DNA of 64,000 nt from Marinicella sediminis (GTDB lineage Bacteria > Pseudomonadota > Gammaproteobacteria > Xanthomonadales > Marinicellaceae): assembly GCF_002000055.1 (NCBI RefSeq), contig NZ_MVBD01000008.1, forward strand, positions 62,001 to 126,000, read 5' to 3'. Each line of letters starts with the position of its first letter. Positions within the stretch are counted from its first letter, which is position 1. Positions 36,535 to 46,121 of the stretch are shown here, piece by piece. The notes under the pieces are model-generated. The model saw nothing but the letters and a program-made list of their open reading frames with translations, was not told the origin of the DNA and did no database searches. The position numbers were made by a program, and so were the translations under genes.

Positions 36535-37602
36535 TCAGTCAAATACTTGCATGAAAATAATGTCTTGTGTGTGGGCCGATTCAAAGGCCCCTGTGTCAGG
36601 TGCATTACCTTGTTCTCTGAGTTGGCCTTCCAGGGCATAATTGCCCAGTTGCCAGTCGTTGGTGAAAGGCAATGGAAATGGGCAGAACAATGCACAGGGT
36701 GTTCTGCCGGCATCAATGAGTGGTGAATCTGCAGCCGGGGTATAGTTATTTGTACCGGGTGCGAAGCGATTGGGTAGCTTATAATTATTGAATTGGGCCA
36801 ATGGCTCTTCAGAGCTGAGGTAACGTCCGATGTTGTTGTTATACAGGTGCCAGTCTTCGCCACCAAAAACCACCAGATCATACGCATACAGACTGCGCAT
36901 GGTGTTATTGGCAAGTAACAGTTGCGATGATCCATACAATGAAACTTTAATGGCGCCTAAATTGTTGACCAGGGTGTTGTTGTTCAACACCATTTCTGCG
37001 CCAAGATTTTCACCAATCCGCAATACGGTTTCAAAATCTGAATGATTGTCAACGAACAGGTTGTTGCGTATATCCAGTCTTTCGAAACCGGTGACTTCAA
37101 GGGCGCTGGTGCTGACTCCTTCATTATTCGCAAATACATTGTGTTCCAGGGTGTAGGTGCCAGTGAATATGTTATCCGGTTCATATTTACTGATTTCCAG
37201 TCCTGCAACATCACTGCTCAGACCATTGATGAATGTCAGTTGACTGATGTGAATACTGGCGCTGTCTGTGAGCAGTATGTCCATCACTGCGGACGTGGCA
37301 TCACCATCCAGCACTGTGTGATAGAGCCCCTGGCCCAATTGTGCTGAACAGGGTGCTGAAGTGACCTGTGACCAGCCTCCTGATATGTCCAGTCCAAGTC
37401 CGTTCTCATCATAAAAGGAGAATGCCGTGCCGTTGGTCTGGTAAAGCCCGGTAGACACCCTGATGGTATCAAAACTGTTGTTGCTTCCGGCAATGCTCAG
37501 GGCAGTTCGCAGTTCGGTGGCATCCTGGACACAAAACGTGGCCGCCAACACACTGGTGGGCAATTGGCTGATGAGGATAAAAATGATTGATTTGATTGAC
37601 AT
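36535..37602 (-). CDS. secreted parallel beta-helix protein
   Basis: A 355-residue secreted protein (signal peptide to about residue 20; AAGGAG before the start). Repeated N-x-[FIL]-x-[NDV]-N turns (N-V-F-A-N-N-E, N-L-F-V-D-N-H, N-N-T-L-V-N-N) indicate a right-handed parallel beta helix, as in pectate-lyase-like adhesins and proteins with choice-of-anchor domains. The C-terminus P-D-T-G-A-F-E is followed by the tail T-Q-D-I-I-F-M-Q-V-F-D, related to the tails of three other secreted proteins in this window. No catalytic residues can be assigned. Confidence 0.7.
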   Translation of the reverse strand: MSIKSIIFILISQLPTSVLAATFCVQDATELRTALSIAGSNNSFDTIRVSTGLYQTNGTAFSFYDENGLGLDISGGWSQVTSAPCSAQLGQGLYHTVLDGDATSAVMDILLTDSASIHISQLTFINGLSSDVAGLEISKYEPDNIFTGTYTLEHNVFANNEGVSTSALEVTGFERLDIRNNLFVDNHSDFETVLRIGENLGAEMVLNNNTLVNNLGAIKVSLYGSSQLLLANNTMRSLYAYDLVVFGGEDWHLYNNNIGRYLSSEEPLAQFNNYKLPNRFAPGTNNYTPAADSPLIDAGRTPCALFCPFPLPFTNDWQLGNYALEGQLREQGNAPDTGAFESAHTQDIIFMQVFD

Positions 37603-37758
37603 GACAACTCCTTTCTATGGTGGTTGTTAAGTCAATGCCATTGACTGCAAGAACAACACAAGAAAACGCTGAAGTGTCTTAAATCTGGTAACCTCTCAGC
37701 ATCTGACGACCGGATCTCATCTCAAGAGGTTTGATCCGGCCAATGCCATCTTTTGCCA

Positions 37759-40700
37759 TCATTCATTGAATCCATGTTCAAAAATGTCATCAAAGATCAG
37801 TGTGTTGCTGAATGCCGGCAACAACAAGTTACTGTTGCCCTGGCCATTCAGTGGGCGGCTGGCCGCACCGTAGTACAGCACACCGGAATGTAATTCAGTG
37901 GTGAACAACTGTTCGGCCCGATCATTCAGGGGCTTCAGTGAACGGGCCGCATCCCAAATTCCTGTTGCGTTTTGAGTGGTCAACATCAAATCTGTGTTTT
38001 GTGGCCACAAAAGGACTTTCAGTTCACCATCCTGTGCCAGTTGAGCCTGGGCCAGGCCGTTACCAATGCCATCCATATAGGCTTCTTGTTGTAGCTCAAT
38101 GGTGACGGGTATGGCTGAGTTGAGACTGTATAACAATTGTGATTGCTGACGCCAGAACAGCAGTTGATTGCCCAGCAGGTCGAAAGCGCTGAAAGACATG
38201 TCATCACTCAGGTTATTGTCAGTGATCACTGTTGTCAGTGTCCAAAGGCCATTGGTTTGCTGATAGAAACTCAATTCACGATCCTCACTGGTGTTGTATT
38301 GGCCATCGGTGTCATGGGTCAGAACCATAAACTGCTGGTCCAATGAATGACTGGCTACAGACCAACCGTAGGTTTGACTCAGGTTGTCCGCCACCACCGT
38401 TTCTACGCCCCAGCTGTCGGTTGACGCATGCCAGTTGAGTTGTCTGATACTGACAGGCAGAGCGGGCGTGCCGGTGATTTCGATGCCCTCTGCCTGTTGC
38501 CAGAAGATACTGAGTGTTTGATCTGCATCAGTCACCAGTTGAGGTCCAAAATCATGCTGATTGTTGAAGGTCAGCTGACCTTGGTTCAGGAGGTTTGATG
38601 AAACTGGGTCAAGTAACAGCCAGTGCAATTCATAGCCATCGGCAAAGGCGGATAAATCAGTCACCGATACCGGTATCGGTTCCTGGTTACTTTGGAAGAC
38701 GATCAGTAACCGGCCCAATTCATCGAACTGTATAGTGGGCGAATGATTGACAAGAGCCGCTTGGGTTAACTCCTGTATGGGTCCCCAACGTTGTGTGCTG
38801 CCATCAAAAAACCGCAGCTTTAATTGACCAGCGGGCCGGCTCTGGCCTGCAGACAATTCTGACCAAACCGCCACGCCATGCATGAAAAGGTCATCCCGGT
38901 ATTGGGCCATAGCCAGGTGTCCATCCAGGGGAACCCAGCCATCAATGCCCATTTGTGTGATCGACGCAGGCTGACCAGTGCAACCATCACCGATGGGCCA
39001 GGTATGATCTGCACTGGCACTTAAGCCCAGAAAGAATGCATTGGCAGAGAATTCCATTTCTGCTCCCAGCTGACTTAAACTGAAGTCAGGAGCTACCTGA
39101 AAGTCAATACAACCTGAACCGCCACCTGTGACTTGAACGCCGGCGGCTTGATGAAGTGGTTTCGGCAAGAGGATTCCGGCGCCGGCCTGAGCACTGATGC
39201 TGCCACCGACAGTGCCTCCGGTCCATTGCATTTCACCGCTGTCGCCAGCATACAATCCAGTGCCTGAGACATTGGCATTGGCAGATGCTTTGATTCCGAT
39301 GCTTTGAATGACATCACATAGAAAACCACTTAAGCTGCAGGCCGCACTTTGTAAACCAGGGATGGCGGTGATGGGATTAAGGGTTTTTTGCCAGCCAGGA
39401 ATTGGTATTTCTATGCTGGCATCCCCATCGGTACTCATGTCTTCACAACTTAATTGACTGGTGTTTTGCCCCTGAACAGTAAAGTCAACAGACTGGCCGG
39501 CAAACTGAAAGGTCAACTGTGTAGAGAGGTCACCTGAGCCGTTACTGCCATCTGAATAAATTGTGGTGTTGTATTGTGATGAAGCACCTGTGAGCCCCCA
39601 TTGACCAGTGAACAATGACAGGGCACCCAAGCTTCGGCTGGTTTCCATTGAAACCGGCCAGTTCAGATTACCCTGGTACTGTACCCCGGATGAGCCTGTC
39701 CAGTCACCCGGTGATCCGGCCCAGGGTGCCAGGCTGACTTTGGGTGTGGCCAATGTATAAGGCACTGAACGATGGTTGCCCTGAATGGCAACAGCCTGAA
39801 TGGTTTGGCCAGGCTGACCTGCGTCAAATGTCCAGTGAGTCACCGCGCTGCCCGCGACGGTTTCTGTCTGACCTGCGTATATGAATTCCACCTGTCCTGG
39901 CGGCTGCCCACGCCAGTCTATGTTGAGTGTTACACCTGTATCGACCGGCACGCCAGCCAGGTACTGAGCCGGCTCATTGAGTGTAAAAGCAGTGATTTTT
40001 GGACTCAACGGACTGGCCTCGTGGCTCACTTGTTCAGTGACTTCAACGGTGTTTTGTAAAGCATAGGTATTGTACAGTTGGTCAACTGGCTGACTGTGAC
40101 CCTGCGGTTGCAGAACCGGATCATCTGGGGTGCTTTCATTCAAAGCCAGCCGGTGTAATATATCATCCACCCAGCTGGTGCCACCGATGACTGTTGATGT
40201 GGGATTCCAGGTGTGACTGGAAGGGTCATAACTGCCAGATAATGTGACTGTTTCCGGGTTGCCGGAAACATCAAAATTCAACAGGCTGCCGGGGTAGGAA
40301 AACCAGAAACAATCTACGCCATAGGCAAATACCCCGTCAATGCTGATGGTACTGATGTCATTTGTATAAGTTAACTCTGCCGATCCGGTACCTGTCACTT
40401 GTCCTGTGATGTCGTATTGTCGTTCGATGATGATGTTCCAGCTCATGTCCTGTGGATCTGTGTCATTGCAGCTAATCCAGTCATATTGAATGTTGGCGGT
40501 TTTGTCGATTGTACCGTTGATCATTTCGTGCCCTTTGCCGGTGATGCTGCCATCACAAGCCACTTCAAGGTAGTTCGCTGGTTCTCCGCCAAGCCGACTG
40601 ACAGAGAGTTGGCCGTTAACCGGGTCATAGTCATCGGCCAGGTCACAAAACCCATCGCTGAGGAATTCACAAAAGACTTCATTTCCATTGATGGTGTATT

Positions 40701-40836
40701 GTCCATTCACCTGGCTCATGTCCCAGCGTCCATTGGCCAGTTGCTCGTCTATGGCACAGGTGGCCGGGGTGTCTGTTGGACAGCTTGCACTGACAGCAGT
40801 GGTGATCAGGATGAGTAATGACAGGTATGATTTCAT
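37759..40836 (-). CDS. very large secreted protein, unknown
   Basis: A 1025-residue secreted protein with a signal peptide (about 1-17). The first third is rich in Thr, Ser and Asp with cysteine pairs (A-T-C-A-I-D, C-D-L-A-D-D), suggesting beta sandwich domains with disulfides; the segment F-N-V/D-S-G-N-P-E-T-V-T-L-S-G-S-Y-D reads like such a domain. The C-terminal half has repeated W-and-G-rich strands (M-A-Q-Y-R-D-D-L-F-M-H-G-V-A-V-W) reminiscent of a beta propeller. The last residues T-L-I-F-D-D-I-F-E-H-G-F-N-E resemble the acidic F/E tails of neighbours. I do not recognise the family. Confidence 0.65.
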   Translation of the reverse strand: MKSYLSLLILITTAVSASCPTDTPATCAIDEQLANGRWDMSQVNGQYTINGNEVFCEFLSDGFCDLADDYDPVNGQLSVSRLGGEPANYLEVACDGSITGKGHEMINGTIDKTANIQYDWISCNDTDPQDMSWNIIIERQYDITGQVTGTGSAELTYTNDISTISIDGVFAYGVDCFWFSYPGSLLNFDVSGNPETVTLSGSYDPSSHTWNPTSTVIGGTSWVDDILHRLALNESTPDDPVLQPQGHSQPVDQLYNTYALQNTVEVTEQVSHEASPLSPKITAFTLNEPAQYLAGVPVDTGVTLNIDWRGQPPGQVEFIYAGQTETVAGSAVTHWTFDAGQPGQTIQAVAIQGNHRSVPYTLATPKVSLAPWAGSPGDWTGSSGVQYQGNLNWPVSMETSRSLGALSLFTGQWGLTGASSQYNTTIYSDGSNGSGDLSTQLTFQFAGQSVDFTVQGQNTSQLSCEDMSTDGDASIEIPIPGWQKTLNPITAIPGLQSAACSLSGFLCDVIQSIGIKASANANVSGTGLYAGDSGEMQWTGGTVGGSISAQAGAGILLPKPLHQAAGVQVTGGGSGCIDFQVAPDFSLSQLGAEMEFSANAFFLGLSASADHTWPIGDGCTGQPASITQMGIDGWVPLDGHLAMAQYRDDLFMHGVAVWSELSAGQSRPAGQLKLRFFDGSTQRWGPIQELTQAALVNHSPTIQFDELGRLLIVFQSNQEPIPVSVTDLSAFADGYELHWLLLDPVSSNLLNQGQLTFNNQHDFGPQLVTDADQTLSIFWQQAEGIEITGTPALPVSIRQLNWHASTDSWGVETVVADNLSQTYGWSVASHSLDQQFMVLTHDTDGQYNTSEDRELSFYQQTNGLWTLTTVITDNNLSDDMSFSAFDLLGNQLLFWRQQSQLLYSLNSAIPVTIELQQEAYMDGIGNGLAQAQLAQDGELKVLLWPQNTDLMLTTQNATGIWDAARSLKPLNDRAEQLFTTELHSGVLYYGAASRPLNGQGNSNLLLPAFSNTLIFDDIFEHGFNE

Positions 40837-41044
40837 GATGGTTCCCCAGTACAGTTAATGAGTCACCAGCGTATCAATGACATCCAAATCAATGGTGACC
40901 AAAACATGATTTGATTCTGATTTAATTGCAACACCAGCAATATGACCAAGGCTGTGCGTCGTGTCTGTTGGTAGGAATAATGAGCTCGATGCTGGTTTTT
41001 TTGCTAAGATACGGGGCTCATTGAATTCAACTCATAAATCGTTC

Positions 41045-42937
41045 ATGGTTAAAAAAATCATCTATTGGTCTTTGTTTTTGGTGTTGTCAGTCAATCTCTA
41101 TTGGTTCTGGCAGGCTCAGGTCAAAGCCGCACAGCAACCGGTTGATTTCAGTCATGAAACTTATGTGGGTTCAGAGTCGTGTGTGGATTGTCATAAGGAC
41201 CGGCACCGCAGTTGGTCGAAAACGTATCACCGCACCATGACTCAGGAAGCCACAGCAGAAACAGTGGCTGGTGACTTCAATGGAGAACCACAAACATATT
41301 GGGGCTATACGATTCGTCCGGTCAAACGCAACGGACGGTTCTATTTTGCTTATTATGACGGCAACAATGATGCCTTTCTCAATGAAGTGGAAATCCTACG
41401 CACTGTGGGTTCCCGCCGGTATCAGCAATACCTCACGCAAACCCCATATACCGAGGGTAATTTTTATCGGCTTGAGTTGCTTTGGCACATTGAAGATCAA
41501 CGTTGGATTCACCTCAACGGTGCATTTCTTGACTCCGATCAACAAAGCTTTTCACAGCACAATGCCATTTGGAACCAAAACTGTATTTTTTGCCACAACA
41601 CAGGCATCAGTCCTGGCATGACCAATTATGACCAGTTGACGACGCTCAGTCAGTCTGGTCATCAGATAGATGTGTTCAATGATTCACGCTTTCAGTCGGA
41701 GGTGAAGGAGTTGGGCATCAGTTGTGAATCTTGTCATGCTCCCGCCAAAACCCACACAGAGGTGAGCCTCAATCCGATCAGGAAATATTACCTGCATTTT
41801 GCAGATCAGACAGATCCCAGCATCGTGCATCCGCAAGAAATCGGCCAACAGGAGTCGTTGAGTGTATGTGGTCAGTGCCACGGTCAGAGAACACCCAAAG
41901 ACCTGTCTCTGGCCAGAACCTGGATGGAATCAGGGCCCACCTTCCGTCCAGGAGATGATTTGGAGGGTCATGTTAACCCGGTTTACCGTCACAGTCAGGT
42001 AGCAGGTCAGCCTGAAGATGTCTTTGCCGCCCGTTTCTGGGCTGATGGCACCCCCCGCTTAACCGCTTATGAGTATCAGGGTATCATGCAGTCAGCTTGT
42101 CAACAGGACAGTTCATTTACCTGTATGAGCTGTCATGATATGCACGGGGGAGATCCCAAAGGCATGATTGAACCGGAAATGAGAACCAACCAGGCCTGTG
42201 TTTCCTGTCATCAGGATTATGTGGCTTCACCGGCTGAACACACCGGTCACGCAGCTGAAAGTACCGGTTCATTGTGTTATGACTGCCACATGCCTAAAAT
42301 GACCTATGGCATCATGACCTTTCATCGTAATCACCGCATTGAATCTCCGGTCAGTCACCAGGAAATGGCCATAGAAAAGCCCAATGCGTGTGTTGCCTGC
42401 CACCTGGATCAAACGGACCAATGGTTGTTTGAGCAAAGTCATGAATTGTGGCAGCAGCCGATTCCGGCAACCAGCCGGGGACAGGTTCAAAGCCTGGTGG
42501 AACTTCATTCCGGTGACCCGGTGCAACGGGCGCTGGCCGCCTATCAGATGGCTCACCAAATGAATGCTTTACCCGCTCAGCAACGCCTGTTTCTCATTCC
42601 ACATTTACTGCTGGCGCTGGAAGATTCCTATCCAGCCATCAGGCGATTTGCGCACAAAGCATTGATGGTGATTTTACAGGCCAATGAAGATCGTTATCCG
42701 GAATTGATTCAGCTGAAAACAATTGCCGAAAAGTTTGACTTCATCGCTGATCAGAACCAAAGGGCGCAGTTACTGGGTCAAATGAAGCAATGGCAGGCGC
42801 TCACTGACCTCAGGCACTGGCCGACCGCTCCTGAAGGATCAATGTTATTGGTAGGTCACCGCATTGACTTTGCGCAGGTCGATGCATTGCGAGCAGAGGC
42901 TCTGCGCAGTGATAAAGTGATTCACATTGGCGAGTGA
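41045..42937 (+). CDS. octaheme c-type cytochrome
   Basis: A 630-residue periplasmic protein with an N-terminal signal anchor (about 4-24) and eight CxxCH heme sites: C-V-D-C-H, C-I-F-C-H, C-E-S-C-H, C-G-Q-C-H, C-M-S-C-H, C-V-S-C-H, C-Y-D-C-H and C-V-A-C-H. The first part resembles the cytochrome c554-like group with W-x-x-x-x-H-x-x-M and D-F-N-G-E, and the last 200 residues are helical and heme free, HEAT/TPR-like. It is likely an electron carrier or oxidoreductase at the periplasmic face. The start at 41045 gives the anchor; the frame is open for 28 codons upstream. Confidence 0.85.
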   Translation: MVKKIIYWSLFLVLSVNLYWFWQAQVKAAQQPVDFSHETYVGSESCVDCHKDRHRSWSKTYHRTMTQEATAETVAGDFNGEPQTYWGYTIRPVKRNGRFYFAYYDGNNDAFLNEVEILRTVGSRRYQQYLTQTPYTEGNFYRLELLWHIEDQRWIHLNGAFLDSDQQSFSQHNAIWNQNCIFCHNTGISPGMTNYDQLTTLSQSGHQIDVFNDSRFQSEVKELGISCESCHAPAKTHTEVSLNPIRKYYLHFADQTDPSIVHPQEIGQQESLSVCGQCHGQRTPKDLSLARTWMESGPTFRPGDDLEGHVNPVYRHSQVAGQPEDVFAARFWADGTPRLTAYEYQGIMQSACQQDSSFTCMSCHDMHGGDPKGMIEPEMRTNQACVSCHQDYVASPAEHTGHAAESTGSLCYDCHMPKMTYGIMTFHRNHRIESPVSHQEMAIEKPNACVACHLDQTDQWLFEQSHELWQQPIPATSRGQVQSLVELHSGDPVQRALAAYQMAHQMNALPAQQRLFLIPHLLLALEDSYPAIRRFAHKALMVILQANEDRYPELIQLKTIAEKFDFIADQNQRAQLLGQMKQWQALTDLRHWPTAPEGSMLLVGHRIDFAQVDALRAEALRSDKVIHIGE

Positions 42938-42991
42938 TGTGGGTTCGGAGATTTTTCAGTGGCTTTACCCTTCTCTTGCCACAGGTGACGG

Positions 42992-43570
42992 CTAGCGAAA
43001 AATGAGCTGAACATCGCTGGCGGTTTGATTGGTATAAATCAGTAACTGGTATTCATTGGCCATGGGTGACAGGGTTGCACTGGTGGTGACCGTTTGACCG
43101 GCATCAACGGTGGTCACCACATAACCCCTGAGCAGCCACTGATCATCTGTGGGTCGTTGAGTGTCTGGTCGGTCAACGAACAGCTTTGCCATTTGCCAGA
43201 AATCCATTTCAACCGGGCTGTAAATATGAAACACACCATCGCTGACAGAAGCATCAATGTTGACCCTGAACGGTTGTTGCTGATACAGCAGGTTATCGGT
43301 ACTGGCCACCTTCAGACGAAACAACCCTTGAAATTCTGCCAATACAACGCGACCTGTGACAGCAGGTTCTGAATGACTGGAAAAGTGACTGCTAAGCTGT
43401 TTGCCGATCCCGCTGGCTTTTCCTGAATTCGGGTCTGGTAACTGCGCTACAAAATGATTGTTTTTCAGGTAGGCGGTTTTCAGGTGTTGGGCTTCGTCGG
43501 TGTGATCACTGGCCACTAAGACCCGCGGATTGAGCAGGCAGATGATTAAGGCTAAGATCGACATTTTCAT
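42992..43570 (-). CDS. secreted hypothetical protein
   Basis: A 192-residue protein with a signal peptide (about 1-20, ending VLVA) and beta-rich mature part, with segments L-L-Y-Q-Q-Q-P-F-R-V-N-I-D-A-S-V and W-L-L-R-G-Y-V-V-T-T-V-D-A-G-Q-T-V-T-T-S-A-T-L-S typical of an immunoglobulin-like sandwich. Loosely like the C-terminal part of DUF4785 proteins, but I cannot confirm it. The start at 43570 opens the signal peptide. It is convergent with the octaheme cytochrome. Confidence 0.5.
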   Translation of the reverse strand: MKMSILALIICLLNPRVLVASDHTDEAQHLKTAYLKNNHFVAQLPDPNSGKASGIGKQLSSHFSSHSEPAVTGRVVLAEFQGLFRLKVASTDNLLYQQQPFRVNIDASVSDGVFHIYSPVEMDFWQMAKLFVDRPDTQRPTDDQWLLRGYVVTTVDAGQTVTTSATLSPMANEYQLLIYTNQTASDVQLIFR

Positions 43571-43756
43571 CAGGGATTCCGTAAGTGTACTCAAACTATT
43601 AACCCTTCAGGCAATATTTCACTGACAAATGATTTTCGTGTGGCTGCGTGGGTGACTCAATTGATAAAGATCTGGCCAGATAACATCTTCATTGACTGAT
43701 AAAGGCAAGCCGGATGTTCACCTCTTCAGACTCGGTACAGCCACAGAGGTATTGCA

Positions 43757-45940
43757 TCACTCAAAATTATCAGTAAAAATCAGGTCATCAAAGGCCAAAT
43801 CCCAGTTTCTGAGCAACTGTCTGAAGGCCTCAGCTTTGATGGTCGAGGGCAATTGACCAGCCTGGTCGAGCTGGTTCACACCATGGCAACCACCACAAGC
43901 ACGGATCTCACCGGGTTGGAAACTGATCCAATAGCGTTCTCTCACCACCGGTGTTCCCTGTGGATCCAAAGATTGCCAGCTGATGGCTCTTCTGGCTGGC
44001 AGGAAAAAGGCCACCGAACCGTCAGCAAAGACTTCGGCACTGCCAGGTGGTGACCCTGGTATGTTGGCATTATTAGCTGCTGCTGCCGGGTCATGCAGGT
44101 ATTGAGCTAGCACCCTTTGACCCGGATCTGGATTGGTCAATCCTCCCTGACCCCGGATTTGATCCCCCTGAAAGAACTGCATGTGGGAGACCTCGTAAAT
44201 TGTGCCCGGGCTGCCAATGGTTTGATGTGCACTGCCGGCCACTTTGATGTTGTACGGTTGTTGTTTGTCCAGTTCATCACGGGTGGTAACATCACGCATA
44301 ACCGCCACCGCCAGTCCATGGGTTCGCAGGTAACTGCGGAACAATGATTCATCAATGTTTTCTTCGGCAAAAATCTGCGCTTCCGGGCTGAGTAGGGTTT
44401 CTGTGGTTATGGGTTGTACACTGCGACTGACGACTTCCACTGGTGACAGTTCCCATAAAGGCCCATTGTAGGTGACCAGTACATCGGGGTCATAATAACT
44501 GATGTTGGCATCGCCAAGATTGGTGAGTCTTTGGTTGGGTATCCGGTGGTTCTGGGCGTTGGTTGAAAGGGTTTTGATGGTGAAGTCATAGCGTGGTTGA
44601 GGGTTTGGCCGGGACCCATCGTTACCGGCTCCACGGGTTTCCGAGGTGTGTGCAGCAAGTATTTGCCCGTCATTAAGCATCACAGGATTGCGAAAAAATC
44701 CCACATGTTCAGGAGGTGCCGGATCACCTTCACCAACGACATCAGCGGTGGCCGGGTGACTGAGGTATTCCACAGTGACCTGTGCAGGATCGGCGCCTGG
44801 TGGAAGGTTAAAGGCAATCAGCTGGCCGCCAGAATGCGTTTGAAATTCAGGCGCATCAATACCCACATAACGACCCGCCTGATTGGGATCTTCAGTGATA
44901 TGGAAAACATTCAATATGCTGTTCTGGTTGGGTCTTGAACCATTGGCAATGAATTCAATCACATTGCCATCGTCATTGATGCTGCGGTTGAAATAGCTGT
45001 GAAATTCATGCCTGCCAACGTGGTTAAGGGTTTCTTCTTCGGTACCGTCCTGGTTCAGTTGCCATGGAAAAAAATGATTGATCCGGTGACCTTCCAGGTT
45101 GGTGCCATCAAGCAAAGCTGTCTCTGCTGGCCTGGGTTCAGGAAAAACCTCGTCCACATTGGGCAGAGCTTGCGCACCGGGGAATTCACTGCTGTAATTG
45201 AAGGCGCCATTGACATTGTTGGGTGAGGCTTGCTGATCCCTTTGCAAGTGATCCCAGCGGGTGAAAACCAGCCTACCGAAACTGTCGATGAAGGGCGTGA
45301 ATGAGCCGGAAGGCGAATGTTGCATCAGGGTAACCTGATTTCCCTGTATTTTCCACAGGCCGGTGTTGGTCGGGGTGGATTCATATTCATCGTACTGTGG
45401 GTAGTTGTGTCTGGCTTTGCTGCGCGGCATGTCCGATGTAAAAATGATGCTGTCATCAGAACCATAAATGGGGGTGATGTTGTTGTAATCTGCTGGTTGT
45501 CCGCCGACCAGTTGAATGTTGACCTGGTCATTTTGTCCCAGACCACTCACTTCATAAATTTGCCAGTAATAATTGTTGTATTCAAACTGTTGTGGAGCAC
45601 CAATCACCATACTGAATAATGCCCGCTCACCACTCCAGTGTACCTGTGGATCACGGACTGCTATGGCATCATCGCCCTGAAAGCCAGTCATGCCATAGCC
45701 GGCTTCTGCAGTCAGGTTACGCAAAGTGCCGTCTGGATACTTGATGTACAGGTGGCCTCCACGTCCGGCAGAAGACATGCTGGCGGAGTGGTTGGCAAAA
45801 GTAGAGCCAATGGTGGCAAAATCAGCAGCGATTGGAAACTGGGTGATGAACATGATGGGGTTATTCAGGTTCAACTGACCTGCCTGGCTGTTTCCGGAAA
45901 TCATTGCCATCAGGCAACAAAGTAGAAATGCGATTCGCAT
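43757..45940 (-). CDS. HzsA-middle-domain-like monoheme secreted protein
   Basis: A 727-residue secreted protein (signal peptide to about residue 20) of the type annotated after the hydrazine synthase alpha middle domain. It has beta-propeller-like strands (P-D-G-T-L-R-N-L-T, D-S-I-I-F-T-S-D-M-P, S-G-S-F-T-P-F-I-D-S-F-G-R-L-V-F-T-R-W-D-H-L-Q-R-D) and one heme c site C-G-G-C-H-G at about residue 683. The C-terminus is D-D-L-I-F-T-D-N-F-E. This does not mean anammox: proteins with this domain are found in many heterotrophs. It may bind a substrate in its propeller and pass electrons to a cytochrome. Confidence 0.8.
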   Translation of the reverse strand: MRIAFLLCCLMAMISGNSQAGQLNLNNPIMFITQFPIAADFATIGSTFANHSASMSSAGRGGHLYIKYPDGTLRNLTAEAGYGMTGFQGDDAIAVRDPQVHWSGERALFSMVIGAPQQFEYNNYYWQIYEVSGLGQNDQVNIQLVGGQPADYNNITPIYGSDDSIIFTSDMPRSKARHNYPQYDEYESTPTNTGLWKIQGNQVTLMQHSPSGSFTPFIDSFGRLVFTRWDHLQRDQQASPNNVNGAFNYSSEFPGAQALPNVDEVFPEPRPAETALLDGTNLEGHRINHFFPWQLNQDGTEEETLNHVGRHEFHSYFNRSINDDGNVIEFIANGSRPNQNSILNVFHITEDPNQAGRYVGIDAPEFQTHSGGQLIAFNLPPGADPAQVTVEYLSHPATADVVGEGDPAPPEHVGFFRNPVMLNDGQILAAHTSETRGAGNDGSRPNPQPRYDFTIKTLSTNAQNHRIPNQRLTNLGDANISYYDPDVLVTYNGPLWELSPVEVVSRSVQPITTETLLSPEAQIFAEENIDESLFRSYLRTHGLAVAVMRDVTTRDELDKQQPYNIKVAGSAHQTIGSPGTIYEVSHMQFFQGDQIRGQGGLTNPDPGQRVLAQYLHDPAAAANNANIPGSPPGSAEVFADGSVAFFLPARRAISWQSLDPQGTPVVRERYWISFQPGEIRACGGCHGVNQLDQAGQLPSTIKAEAFRQLLRNWDLAFDDLIFTDNFE

Positions 45941-46121
45941 ATATGTGTCCAGGATTTCAATCCTTCATTTTAGCAGAAGGCAGCCAGGCCATTTGTGATT
46001 AACTCCTCACTCCGGGCAATGCAAAGGAGTCGTCTTTCTTGTCATCAGGCTGCGGCAATATGTCACATGTTCAGTGAGGGTTGATGTAATTACAATGCCG
46101 GTCACAATTAATGGAGAATCA

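Noticed and set aside
43757-45940. Evidence for hydrazine synthesis (anammox)
   Set aside because: Only the generic HzsA middle-domain likeness and one heme are present; no other hydrazine synthase subunits or hydrazine dehydrogenase.
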